A stretch of 64,000 nt of DNA from contig NZ_RCZE01000002.1 in assembly GCF_006438915.1 (NCBI RefSeq), forward strand, positions 499,144-563,143, read 5' to 3'. Of the stretch, positions 16,974 to 25,905 are shown one piece after another (position 1 is the stretch's first letter; the number at the start of each line of letters is the position of its first letter). The translations under genes and the position numbers were made by a program. The notes beneath the pieces are model-generated. The model had not been told where the DNA came from. It saw only the letters and a list, made by a program, of their open reading frames with translations, and made no database searches. Origin of the DNA: Pseudomonas arsenicoxydans. Lineage in GTDB: Bacteria; Pseudomonadota; Gammaproteobacteria; Pseudomonadales; Pseudomonadaceae.

Positions 16974-18464
16974 TCAATCGAATACAATGCCCTGAGCCAG
17001 AGGCAGCTCGCGGGAATAGTTCACTGTATTAGTCTGACGACGCATGTAAGCCTTCCAGGAGTCGGAACCGGATTCGCGTCCGCCACCCGTTTCCTTCTCG
17101 CCACCGAATGCCCCGCCGATTTCGGCGCCGCTGGTGCCGATGTTGACGTTGGCAATGCCGCAGTCGCTGCCGGATGCGCTTTGGAAACGCTCGGCTTCTC
17201 GTACGTCCAGGGTGAAAATGCAGGACGACAGCCCCTGAGGCACTTCGTTGTTCAGGCGCAGCGCTTGCTCGAAATCGTCATAGGTCAACACGTACAAAAT
17301 CGGTGCGAAAGTTTCATGACGAACGACTTCGGATTGGCCAGGCATCTCAACAATGGCCGGCGCAACGTAATAAGCGTTTGGGTACTGTTCCTTCAATTGA
17401 CGCTCACCACCAAACACCTGACCACCTTCGTCACGTGCCTTGCTCAGAGCACCTTGCATCGATTCGAAAGCCTGTTTGTCAATCAGCGGTCCGATCAGAT
17501 TGTCCTTGCGTGGATCACCGATACGCACCTTCGCGTATGCAGCTTTCACTCGAGCGACAACTTCATCTTTGATCGAACGATGCACGATCAAGCGGCGCAG
17601 CGTAGTGCAACGCTGACCGGCCGTACCAACGGCGCTGAACAGGATGCCACGTACAGCCAAATCGAGGTCAGCACTTGGCGCCAGGATCATCGCGTTATTG
17701 CCGCCGAGCTCCAGGATAGTACGACCAAAACGAGCAGCTACACGCGGACCCACTTCACGGCCCATACGAGTACTACCGGTAGCACTAATCAAAGGAATAC
17801 GCGGATCGTCGACAAGCACCTCGCCCGCCTCACGATCACCGATGATCAGTTGGCTAAGCCCTTCAGGAGCGCTACCAAAGATTTTTATTGCCTGTTCAAA
17901 CAATGCCTGACACGCCAGTGCCGTCAGTGGTGTTTTTTCAGACGGTTTCCACAGCACGGAGTTACCGCAAACCAGGGCCAGGGTGGTGTTCCAGGCCCAT
18001 ACGGCGGCCGGGAAGTTAAAGGCACTGATAACCCCTACAACACCGAGTGGCTGCCACGTTTCACGCATGTGGTGACCCGGGCGCTCAGACGCAATAGTCA
18101 AACCATACAATTGGCGAGACAGTCCGACAGCGAAGTCGCAGATATCGATCATCTCTTGAACTTCGCCCAGGCCTTCCTGGAAAATTTTGCCGGTCTCTAC
18201 CGACACCAGTTCGCCTAGCTGCTCTTTGTTTTTACGCAGGACTTCACCGAACACACGGACCAGTTCACCACGACGTGGGGCTGGTACGTCGCGCCAGGCC
18301 AAAAAGGCCTGATGAGCGAGATCAATCTTCTGCGCAACGGTTGCTTTGCTCTCTAAAGTTACAGAAGCAATCTGACTACCATCGATAGGGGTATGAATGG
18401 GATAGCCGCCATTCGTGAAAGCAGCCTCAGAAACGCCAAGGCCTTTAAGCAGTCCATCAACCAT
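16974..18464 (-). CDS. amaB: L-piperidine-6-carboxylate / aminoadipate semialdehyde dehydrogenase (AmaB, ALDH7 family)
   Basis: 496 residues from ATG 18464 (AGGAGA upstream), the length I recall for P. putida AmaB. ALDH features: FNFPAAVWAWN, WKPSEKTPL, the glutamate in ELGGNNA and the catalytic cysteine in GTAGQRCTTLRRL. The C-terminal GGEKETGGGRESGSD and SWKAYMRRQT segments are typical of the ALDH7 (antiquitin) family. It oxidises the semialdehyde from AmaA to 2-aminoadipate using NAD(P)+. Divergent from the LysR gene, sharing a 143-bp control region with a TTY-N7-GAA box. Confidence 0.92.
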   Translation of the reverse strand: MVDGLLKGLGVSEAAFTNGGYPIHTPIDGSQIASVTLESKATVAQKIDLAHQAFLAWRDVPAPRRGELVRVFGEVLRKNKEQLGELVSVETGKIFQEGLGEVQEMIDICDFAVGLSRQLYGLTIASERPGHHMRETWQPLGVVGVISAFNFPAAVWAWNTTLALVCGNSVLWKPSEKTPLTALACQALFEQAIKIFGSAPEGLSQLIIGDREAGEVLVDDPRIPLISATGSTRMGREVGPRVAARFGRTILELGGNNAMILAPSADLDLAVRGILFSAVGTAGQRCTTLRRLIVHRSIKDEVVARVKAAYAKVRIGDPRKDNLIGPLIDKQAFESMQGALSKARDEGGQVFGGERQLKEQYPNAYYVAPAIVEMPGQSEVVRHETFAPILYVLTYDDFEQALRLNNEVPQGLSSCIFTLDVREAERFQSASGSDCGIANVNIGTSGAEIGGAFGGEKETGGGRESGSDSWKAYMRRQTNTVNYSRELPLAQGIVFD

Positions 18465-18607
18465 TTTTTTCTCCTGACTCTGATGGTGGTTGAAATTATT
18501 GATCTGGGTCATTATTAATCTGAACCCACGGATCAACAAACGACGTTTCCTCAGCACATCATTCCCCCAATGAATGACGTTGATTAGCCGTCAGTAGAGT
18601 GAGAGAC
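18465..18607. promoter_or_regulatory. Divergent amaB / lysR promoter region
   Basis: 143 bp. It contains the inverted repeat TCATTC-N7-GAATGA (18559-18577), within which TTCCCCCAATGAA (18562-18574) has the T-N11-A form of a LysR box. The same core recurs before the aminotransferase and hglS genes, so the adjacent LysR protein is the likely binder. Confidence 0.55.
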
Positions 18608-19513
18608 ATGTACAAACGCCTTGCTCCCTCCATGGCAGCCCTTCAGTGCTTCGAAGCAGCGGCTCGTCATTTGAGTTTTACTCGCGCCGCCGAAGAGCTC
18701 CACCTGACACAGAGCGCCGTGAGCAAACAGGTCGCCCAGTTGGAGGAAATGCTGCGTCATCATCTCTTTCATCGAATACGCCGACGGCTGCAGCTGACAC
18801 CTGCGGGAGAGCTGTATCTCGCTGAGGTCGATAAAATATTGACCCAGGTTGATATATCGAGCCGGTACATTCTTTCCTATGGTGGCGAAACCGAAGTCCT
18901 GCGAGTGGCCACCCAGCCCACCTTTGGCGCACGCTGGCTGATCCCTAATTTAAAAGGTTTCGGTAAGCGGTTCCCCAACATCCACCTGGACATCCGCAGC
19001 GAACTGGAGCCCTTTGATCTGCTCAAGGCAAAGGCTGACGTGGTCTTCTTCTTCGGTCAGGGCTCCTGGCCAGGAGCCATCTGCACCAAGCTTTTCGAAG
19101 AAGACGTGGTACCCGTTTGCTCTCCGGATGTTCTTGCCAACAGATCAATCAAGAGTGCCGCCGACCTGACTGACCTTGTTCTCCTGCAATGCACGTCTCG
19201 CCCGGAAGCCTGGCATGAATGGTTTCTCGAACAGGATTTGCACACGGAAAACAGCTATCACGGCCCACGCTTCGACACGTTTTACATGTGCATACGCGCA
19301 GCCCAGGCAGGCTGCGGGGTCGCCCTGGTCCCGAAATTCCTGGTCGAAGACGAGATTGCCGAGAAGAAATTGGCGGTTGCCTGGGACTACTCTGTGCGTA
19401 GCACTGGATCACATTTCATGGCCTGCGCAGAGCACGCGGCAGAAATACCGAAGGTGGGTAATTTTGTTGAATGGATACTGCAACAAGCGAAGCTCGGAAA
19501 ACACGAACTATGA
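18608..19513 (+). CDS. LysR-family regulator of the pipecolate/aminoadipate cluster
   Basis: 301 residues from ATG 18608 (GAGAG upstream). HTH at residues about 10-65: ALQCFEAAARHLSFTRAAEELHLTQSAVSKQVAQLEEML, of the GcvA/AmpR-like subgroup. The co-inducer domain follows (VLRVATQPTFGARWLIPNLKGF..). It is divergent from amaB and upstream of the aminotransferase run, the arrangement remembered for P. putida PP_5257-PP_5260. Likely an activator responding to a pathway intermediate such as 2-aminoadipate; the ligand is inferred. Confidence 0.9.
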   Translation: MYKRLAPSMAALQCFEAAARHLSFTRAAEELHLTQSAVSKQVAQLEEMLRHHLFHRIRRRLQLTPAGELYLAEVDKILTQVDISSRYILSYGGETEVLRVATQPTFGARWLIPNLKGFGKRFPNIHLDIRSELEPFDLLKAKADVVFFFGQGSWPGAICTKLFEEDVVPVCSPDVLANRSIKSAADLTDLVLLQCTSRPEAWHEWFLEQDLHTENSYHGPRFDTFYMCIRAAQAGCGVALVPKFLVEDEIAEKKLAVAWDYSVRSTGSHFMACAEHAAEIPKVGNFVEWILQQAKLGKHEL

Positions 19514-19524
19514 GTGCTTTAAGA

Positions 19525-19560
19525 GTTTAAGGAATGAAGCTGTAATTTCTTTTCGCTTGT
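19525..19560 (+). promoter_or_regulatory. Conserved 36-bp control element before the aminotransferase gene
   Basis: GTTTAAGGAATGAAG opens the element and TTCGCTTGT closes it. The same spacing and ends recur at 24248-24283 before hglS. TTTAAGGAATGAA (19526-19538) fits a LysR T-N11-A box. The 230-bp spacer 19514-19743 holds no gene otherwise. Confidence 0.55.
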
Positions 19561-19743
19561 CGCGACCCTGCATTCCTCGCTTACATAGAAAATATATCTA
19601 TGCAGCCAGGACACAAAAATGCCAATGCGTTCCACAAACAACTACCAATGGGCATCCCCCTTCCGCGGGGAATCTTGCGTTTCACAACGCAAGAAAAACG
19701 GTAATGGAAACGTGTCAGCTCAAGTTATGGAGAACGTGCCGTC

Positions 19744-20994
19744 ATGACACAGTCCTCCATCAGCGAGTCTATCGCCGTCGTCCATCCCATCACGTTGAGC
19801 CACGGCAGCAACGCTCAAGTGTGGGACACGGAAGGCAAACGCTTCATCGATTTCGTCGGCGGGATTGGCGTTTTGAACCTGGGTCATTGCCATCCTCGAG
19901 TGGTTGAAGCCGTGTGCAATCAGGCCTCCAAACTGACGCATTACGCCTTTAATGCGGCCCCTCATGCGCCCTATAAGCAACTGATGGATCGACTGGCCAA
20001 GTTCATTCCAGTTTCCTATCCGGTCAGTGGCATGCTGACCAACAGCGGCGCCGAGGCCGCAGAGAATGCGCTGAAAATCGTACGCGCTGCGACAGGTCGT
20101 ACCGCAGTCATCGCCTTCGATGGTGGCTTTCATGGGCGAACCCTGGCCACCCTGAATCTCAACGGCAAAGTGGCGCCGTACAAGCAGCGAGTAGGCAACT
20201 TGCCTGGCCCTGTTTATCACCTGCCCTACCCTAGCAAGGACACTGGCGTTACGACGCAAGAAGCACTCAAAGCAATGGATCGCCTGTTTAGCGTCGAGAT
20301 TGACGTAAATGAAATCGCTTGTTTCATTCTGGAACCGGTACAAGGCGAAGGTGGCTTCCTCGCCCTCGACCCTCAATTCGCCCAAGCATTGCGCAAGTTC
20401 TGCGACGAAAACGGCATCTTGCTGATTGTCGATGAAATCCAGTCAGGGTTCGGTCGCACCGGTGAGCGCTTTGCGTTCACACGTCTGGGCATCGAACCGG
20501 ATTTGATACTGCTGGGTAAAAGCATCGCTGGCGGCCTGCCCCTCGGCGCGGTGGTGGGCAAAAAACCGTTGCTCGACACGCTGCCCAAAGGTGGTTTGGG
20601 AGGTACTTACTCGGGCAACCCGATTGCTTGCGCAGCGGCGCTTGCCACGCTGGATGAAATGACCGACGCCAACCTTTCTTGCTGGGGCGAAATTCAGGAG
20701 AAGGCCATCGTCAGCCGGTATCAGGCATGGCAGCAAAACAAGCTCTCTCCCTACCTCGGAAAATTGACCGGTGTAGGTGCCATGAGAGGTATTGAGCTGA
20801 TGACACCTGAAGGATCGCCAGCGACTTCAGTACTTGCTCAGCTACTTGAGAGCGCCAGAAAAAACGGTCTGCTGTTGATGCCTAGCGGGAAGTCCCGTCA
20901 CATCATTCGACTGCTGCCCCCGCTGACTATCGAACCCGAAATCTTGAATGAAGGTCTCGATATTTTCGAGAGCTGCCTGGCTGGAATTCGCTAA
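19744..20994 (+). CDS. Class III aminotransferase, probable 2-aminoadipate transaminase
   Basis: 416 residues, fold-type I PLP enzyme of the GabT group. FVGGIGVLNLGHCHP near the N-terminus, SGAEAAENALKIVRAATGR, the cofactor-binding LIVDEIQSGFGRTG, and the Schiff-base lysine in LLGKSIAGGLPLGAV. GGAG lies about 11 bases before the ATG. By sequence alone it could be a GABA or 5-aminovalerate aminotransferase. With amaB, hglS and a D-2-hydroxyglutarate dehydrogenase around it, conversion of 2-aminoadipate to 2-oxoadipate (the job I recall for P. putida PP_4108) is the best fit. Ends four bases before the next gene. Confidence 0.8.
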   Translation: MTQSSISESIAVVHPITLSHGSNAQVWDTEGKRFIDFVGGIGVLNLGHCHPRVVEAVCNQASKLTHYAFNAAPHAPYKQLMDRLAKFIPVSYPVSGMLTNSGAEAAENALKIVRAATGRTAVIAFDGGFHGRTLATLNLNGKVAPYKQRVGNLPGPVYHLPYPSKDTGVTTQEALKAMDRLFSVEIDVNEIACFILEPVQGEGGFLALDPQFAQALRKFCDENGILLIVDEIQSGFGRTGERFAFTRLGIEPDLILLGKSIAGGLPLGAVVGKKPLLDTLPKGGLGGTYSGNPIACAAALATLDEMTDANLSCWGEIQEKAIVSRYQAWQQNKLSPYLGKLTGVGAMRGIELMTPEGSPATSVLAQLLESARKNGLLLMPSGKSRHIIRLLPPLTIEPEILNEGLDIFESCLAGIR

Positions 20995-20998
20995 ACAC

Positions 20999-23900
20999 AT
21001 GATCGCCCAGATTGCTGCACCGGTAGAACTGACCAAGCTCTACCGTACTTTTCTAGAGGCACTCAGTGCGCAAGGATTCAAGGGAGAAATTACCCCTGAC
21101 CATGCCAACTGCACGGTACTCGCGACCGACAACTCGATCTATCAGCGCCTGCCACAAGCGGCGCTGTTTCCCCGCGATGTCGATGACATCCAGATACTGA
21201 CTCGACTTGTTGTACAGAAAGAATTTCGGCAAATCGTTATTACCCCGCGCGGCGGCGGTACTGGCACCAATGGGCAATCGTTAACGCACGGCCTGGTCGT
21301 GGATCTGTCAAAACATCTAAACCGGATCATTGAAATCAACGTCGAAGAACGTTGGGTTCGCGTCCAGGCGGGTGTTGTCAAAGACCAGCTCAATGCGGCA
21401 TTGAAGCCACATGGTCTGTTCTTTGCCCCGGAGCTTTCGACCTCCAACAGAGCCACCATCGGCGGCATGATCAACACCGATGCCAGCGGGCAAGGCAGCT
21501 GCACGTATGGCAAAACCAGAGACCATGTCCTGGAGCTCAAGAGCATTCTCATGGGTGGCCATCCGCTGAATAGCAGGCCACTCAATGACATCGAGTTGCA
21601 ACAGTTCAGCGCTGAACAGGGGATTATCGGTGAGGTGCATCGATGCGTAACAGCCATTCACGCAGAACACCGAGAGCTGATTGACCAGACCTTCCCAAAG
21701 CTCAATCGATGCTTGACTGGCTATGATTTGGCGCACATCCGTGACGAGCGTGGCCAGGTCAACCTGAACAACATTTTATGCGGCTCTGAAGGATCGCTCG
21801 GCTTCGTTGTAGAGGCCAAACTCAACGTTTTGCCGATCCCGAAGCATTCCGTATTGATCAACGTTTCGTACGCAAGCTTCATGGAAGCCTTGCAAGATGC
21901 TCGTGCGTTGATGGCACTCAAACCACTATCGATTGAGACCGTCGATTCCAAAGTATTGGGCTTGGCAATGCAGGACATTGTTTGGCATGACGTGGCCGAA
22001 TATTTTCCTCATAACGAGAGCCGCCCAACGCTAGGCATCAATCTGATCGAATTCAGTGGCGATGATCTCGCAGCGCTGGACGTCATCGTCAACGCATTCC
22101 TTGCACATCTATCGTCCGACAAAAGTGTTGAGCGTATTGGACACACGCTGGCCAAAGGAGCGCAGGCCATTTCTCGGGTTTACTCGATGCGCAAGCGGGC
22201 AGTCGGACTGCTTGGTAACGTCAAAGGTGAGGTTCGTCCTCAACCCTTTGTAGAGGACACTGCAGTACCACCAGAGCATTTGCCGGACTTCATTGCCGAG
22301 TTTCGGGCACTGCTCGATTCACACAACCTGCAATATGGAATGTTCGGTCATGTCGATGCCGGTGTACTCCATGTACGACCCGCTCTCGATATGAAAGACC
22401 CGATCCAGGCCTCCCTTGTTCGAACTGTTTCTGACGGTGTGGCGCAACTGACCCACAAGTACGGTGGTTTGTTGTGGGGTGAGCACGGTAAAGGTGTTCG
22501 GTCTGAATATGCGCCCAAATTCTTTGGCAAACTCTACCCGGCGCTGCAACAGTTAAAGGCAGCCTTCGACCCGCACAATCAACTCAATCCAGGAAAAATC
22601 GCGACACCCCTGAATAGCGATGAACACCTGCTGAAAGTTGATGAAGTGCCCATGCGAGGTGAGTACGACCGGCAAATCGACGAGCGCGTCTGGCAAAGCT
22701 TTGAGAGTGCCGTGCATTGCAACGGCAACGGCGCCTGCTACAACTTCGATCCAAATGATGCAATGTGCCCATCCTGGAAAGCCACGCGGGAACGGGTCCA
22801 TTCACCAAAAGGGCGCGCATCCCTGATTCGTGAATGGCTGAGAATCCAGGGCAATGCCGGCATTGACGTTCTTGGCGTTGCGCAGCGTGCCAGGGATACA
22901 AACGCTTTCACCAGCCTGTTTAGAAAGCTGAAGGTCAGCCTGACATCGCGAAACTCCGATAAGGACTTTTCTCATCAGGTTTTCGACGCAATGTCGGGTT
23001 GTCTGGCCTGTAAGTCTTGCGCCGGGCAGTGCCCTGTAAAGGTCAACGTACCCGAGTTCCGATCGCGCTTTTTGGAGCTTTACCATACCCGCTTCTTCCG
23101 CCCTCTCAAGGACTACTTGATTGGCTCACTGGAGTTCACGATCCCGTATTTTGCAAGAGTGCCTTGGCTCTATAACGCCCTTATGAGTGCGAAGCCAATC
23201 AGCCTGTTCCTGAAGAAATACGGTGGGATGGTCGATAGCCCATTGCTCAGCAACATCAGCCTCTCTGCCGCACTCAAAAAAGCCAAGGTTAAAGTTGCTA
23301 CGCCTCAAATACTGTCCTCACTCTCCGATAGCGAGCGCAAGCGCAGCGTTATCCTGGTGCAGGACGCCTTTACCCGATATTTCGAGACCCAAGTGGTGTC
23401 CGACTGGATCGAGCTGATTTCCAGGATTGGTTACCACATTTACCTGGCGCCATTTTCCCCAAACGGAAAGCCGCTCCAAGTATTGGGTTTTCTGGGCGCG
23501 TTCGAAAAAACAGCGCGAAAAAGCTCAGCCAAGCTGAGTGAACTCGGCAATTTCGGGATTCCATTGGTAGGACTGGATCCGGCGATGACACTCGTGTACC
23601 GCCAGGAGTATTCGAAACTGTCGGCTGATAGCCCCTGCCCCATGGTCTTTCTGCCACAGGAATGGCTGGCCAAAATTTTCGAGGTTGGATCGCCGGTCAT
23701 AAACAACCGCGCCCCGTCCCCGCCTCCCTACAAGTTGATGGCTCATTGCACCGAAAAAACAAATACGCCTGCAAGCACTGCACTGTGGCAGCCGGTATTT
23801 GAAAAGTTCGGTTTGAAACTCACTGTCGTAGCCACAGGTTGCTGTGGAATGTCCGGCACCTATGGCCATGAAGATAGAAACTACGAGACCTCAAAGAAAA

Positions 23901-24055
23901 TCTACGGAATATCCTGGCAACCGATTGTTGAACAACACACAGGCAACGGTACGCTTCTGGCCAACGGCTATTCTTGCCGCAGCCAAGTAAAGCGATTTGG
24001 GGGCGAACAAATCAATCATCCTCTTCAAGTACTACTCGCCCATATGAAATCCTGA
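20999..24055 (+). CDS. D-2-hydroxyglutarate dehydrogenase, YdiJ-like FAD/Fe-S protein
   Basis: 1018 residues. FAD_binding_4 domain (PRGGGTGTNGQSLTHGLVVDLSKHLN), FAD-oxidase C-terminal domain (GHVDAGVLHVRPALD), then a ferredoxin-like domain with CLACKSCAGQCPVKVNVPEF and a CCG domain containing TGCCGMSGTYGHE. This is the architecture and length of E. coli YdiJ and P. putida PP_4493, reported to oxidise D-2-hydroxyglutarate to 2-oxoglutarate. It would consume the HglS product. Start chosen at ATG 20999, four bases after the aminotransferase stop; the weak ribosome site suggests translational coupling. Confidence 0.87.
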   Translation: MIAQIAAPVELTKLYRTFLEALSAQGFKGEITPDHANCTVLATDNSIYQRLPQAALFPRDVDDIQILTRLVVQKEFRQIVITPRGGGTGTNGQSLTHGLVVDLSKHLNRIIEINVEERWVRVQAGVVKDQLNAALKPHGLFFAPELSTSNRATIGGMINTDASGQGSCTYGKTRDHVLELKSILMGGHPLNSRPLNDIELQQFSAEQGIIGEVHRCVTAIHAEHRELIDQTFPKLNRCLTGYDLAHIRDERGQVNLNNILCGSEGSLGFVVEAKLNVLPIPKHSVLINVSYASFMEALQDARALMALKPLSIETVDSKVLGLAMQDIVWHDVAEYFPHNESRPTLGINLIEFSGDDLAALDVIVNAFLAHLSSDKSVERIGHTLAKGAQAISRVYSMRKRAVGLLGNVKGEVRPQPFVEDTAVPPEHLPDFIAEFRALLDSHNLQYGMFGHVDAGVLHVRPALDMKDPIQASLVRTVSDGVAQLTHKYGGLLWGEHGKGVRSEYAPKFFGKLYPALQQLKAAFDPHNQLNPGKIATPLNSDEHLLKVDEVPMRGEYDRQIDERVWQSFESAVHCNGNGACYNFDPNDAMCPSWKATRERVHSPKGRASLIREWLRIQGNAGIDVLGVAQRARDTNAFTSLFRKLKVSLTSRNSDKDFSHQVFDAMSGCLACKSCAGQCPVKVNVPEFRSRFLELYHTRFFRPLKDYLIGSLEFTIPYFARVPWLYNALMSAKPISLFLKKYGGMVDSPLLSNISLSAALKKAKVKVATPQILSSLSDSERKRSVILVQDAFTRYFETQVVSDWIELISRIGYHIYLAPFSPNGKPLQVLGFLGAFEKTARKSSAKLSELGNFGIPLVGLDPAMTLVYRQEYSKLSADSPCPMVFLPQEWLAKIFEVGSPVINNRAPSPPPYKLMAHCTEKTNTPASTALWQPVFEKFGLKLTVVATGCCGMSGTYGHEDRNYETSKKIYGISWQPIVEQHTGNGTLLANGYSCRSQVKRFGGEQINHPLQVLLAHMKS

Positions 24056-24382
24056 AACAGCGGGGAGGCGCTTCTCAATCGCAGCCCTTCAAACCCGCAC
24101 CCTCACGTTGCAATGATTGCACGACGGCCCTGCATTTAACTCCTGACTTCATTAGCGACAGGAATGCTTATGCTGAGCCGCCGACGGTTACACGCGCCAC
24201 TATCAGGCCCTTATAGCCTCCTGTTGATCTTCTACTTAAATTCATTAGTTCAAGGAATGAAGTGCTGAGGATTCTTCGTTTGTACAGCACCCCAATAGTG
24301 CGCAAAAATTTCTGATATGCACTCACTGTTTCGAGCTCGAAAGCCCATGTCACACGTAGATATCCAGCAAGGAGTTCTTTTG
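24056..24382 (+). promoter_or_regulatory. Control region before hglS
   Basis: 327 bp without a gene. It contains the second copy of the 36-bp element at 24248-24283 (GTTCAAGGAATGAAG ... TTCGTTTGT) with the palindromic core TTCA-N5-TGAA (24249-24261). AAGGAG lies before the hglS ATG. No terminator for the upstream gene was found. Confidence 0.55.
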
Positions 24383-25783
24383 ATGAACACCCCAGGTTTC
24401 GTCAGTCCGGACGAAATTCGCACCCGGTTTTCTCGCGCCATGTCCGACATGTACAAGGACGAGGTACCGCTCTACGGCACGCTCATGGAACTGGTCTCGC
24501 AGACCAACCAACAGGTGTTGACGTCGAACAAAACTGTTGCGGATTATCTGAACCGTACTGGCGAGATTGAGCGTTTAGACATGGAGCGCCACGGCGCCAT
24601 CCGCGTCGGCACGCCAGAGGAGCTGGCAACAATTGCTCGGCTATTTGCCGTAATGGGCATGCAACCGGTGGGATACTACGACCTCACCACCGCCGGCGTC
24701 CCAGTGCACTCCACGGCATTTCGCGCCGTGCATGAGAAATCGCTGCAGGCCAGCCCATTTCGCGTCTTCACCTCCCTGCTTCGCCTGGACCTGATCGATA
24801 ACCAGGAACTGCGGCATCTGGTGCAGACGATCCTGAAAAAACGTCAGATCTTCACACCGAAAGCTTTGAAGCTGATCGAGAAATTCGAAGCCAATGGCGC
24901 CCTTGATTCCGAGGATGCCGAGGACTTTATTCAGCAGGCCTTGGAGACGTTCCGCTGGCACCGGGAGGCGACGGTGACCGCTGAAGAATATAAGCGCCTG
25001 CACGACCAGCATCGACTGATCGCCGACGTTGTGGCGTTCAAAGGCCCGCATATCAACCATCTCACCCCTCGGACGCTGGACATCGACCAGATTCAGTTGG
25101 GCATGCCCGATAAAGGCATCACGCCAAAAGCGGTCATCGAAGGCCCCCCGCGTCGCGAGTGCCCTATCCTGCTGCGCCAAACCAGCTTCAAAGCGCTTCA
25201 GGAGACCGTTGCTTTCACCGATCAAAATAACAACGCTTGCGGTAGCCATACCGCTCGTTTTGGTGAGATCGAACAGCGCGGGGCAGCGCTGACACCAAAA
25301 GGTCGCGCCTTGTATGACACCCTGCTAAATGCCGCTCGGGACGAATTGGGTGAGTTCCCCAACGAAGCCAACGCTGAACGCTACTCTGCGCTGCTGGAGC
25401 AGCACTTCAAGGAATTCCCGGATAACTACGCCGATCTGCGCAAGCAGGGCCTGGTCTATTTCCGTTACTTCCCGTCACCGCTGGGCATTGCATCGCGTAG
25501 CAATGCCTACCGGCCAAATTCTCGGGAAGAACTGATTGCTCAAGGACATATTCAATACGAGCCGCTGGTGTATGAAGACTTCCTCCCTGTCAGCGCAGCG
25601 GGGATCTTTCAGTCCAACCTGGGTGATGAATCGCAAAATCATTACGCCGGCAGCTCCAACCAGGAGGAGTTTGAGAAGGACTTGGGTTGCAAGGTGATCA
25701 ACGAGCTCACTCTGTATGCCGATACCCAACGCCGCTCCTTGCTCGAATGCTCAACTATTCTGGTGGTCCCTCCCCTCGTCTAG
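24383..25783 (+). CDS. hglS: 2-oxoadipate dioxygenase/decarboxylase (HglS, DUF1338)
   Basis: 466 residues from ATG 24383 behind AAGGAG, close to the length I recall for P. putida HglS. DUF1338 proteins of this type are Fe(II) enzymes turning 2-oxoadipate, O2 and water chemistry into D-2-hydroxyglutarate and CO2. Metal residues I recall for HglS fall in place: His70 in MERHGAIR with Arg74 for the substrate, His226 in GPHINHLTPR, and a Glu at 295 in ARFGEIEQRG. It links the aminotransferase (2-oxoadipate) to the YdiJ-like dehydrogenase. Cytosolic. High sequence confidence. Confidence 0.92.
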   Translation: MNTPGFVSPDEIRTRFSRAMSDMYKDEVPLYGTLMELVSQTNQQVLTSNKTVADYLNRTGEIERLDMERHGAIRVGTPEELATIARLFAVMGMQPVGYYDLTTAGVPVHSTAFRAVHEKSLQASPFRVFTSLLRLDLIDNQELRHLVQTILKKRQIFTPKALKLIEKFEANGALDSEDAEDFIQQALETFRWHREATVTAEEYKRLHDQHRLIADVVAFKGPHINHLTPRTLDIDQIQLGMPDKGITPKAVIEGPPRRECPILLRQTSFKALQETVAFTDQNNNACGSHTARFGEIEQRGAALTPKGRALYDTLLNAARDELGEFPNEANAERYSALLEQHFKEFPDNYADLRKQGLVYFRYFPSPLGIASRSNAYRPNSREELIAQGHIQYEPLVYEDFLPVSAAGIFQSNLGDESQNHYAGSSNQEEFEKDLGCKVINELTLYADTQRRSLLECSTILVVPPLV

Positions 25784-25795
25784 TGGAAGGCTGCA

Positions 25796-25821
25796 CAACG
25801 GCAAACAGCGCTTTGCCGTTG
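25796..25821 (+). terminator. Hairpin after hglS
   Basis: CAACGGCAAA (25796-25805) and TTTGCCGTTG (25812-25821) are exact complements with a six-base loop, 13 bases after the hglS stop. The following GCTCTTCTAA is only mildly T-rich, so termination may be partial. Confidence 0.55.
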
Positions 25822-25905
25822 CTCTTCTAAATTGATCGGGTCGGCACCTGCCTGCCATTGAACGACTCAACGCTCACATCACCCCATTCGACTCAGGAGA
25901 TAACA

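Noticed and set aside
16917..18218. Long plus-strand open frame (433 codons) opposite amaB
   Set aside because: Antisense to a clear ALDH7 gene, no ribosome site, and low-complexity translation; a shadow of codon bias.
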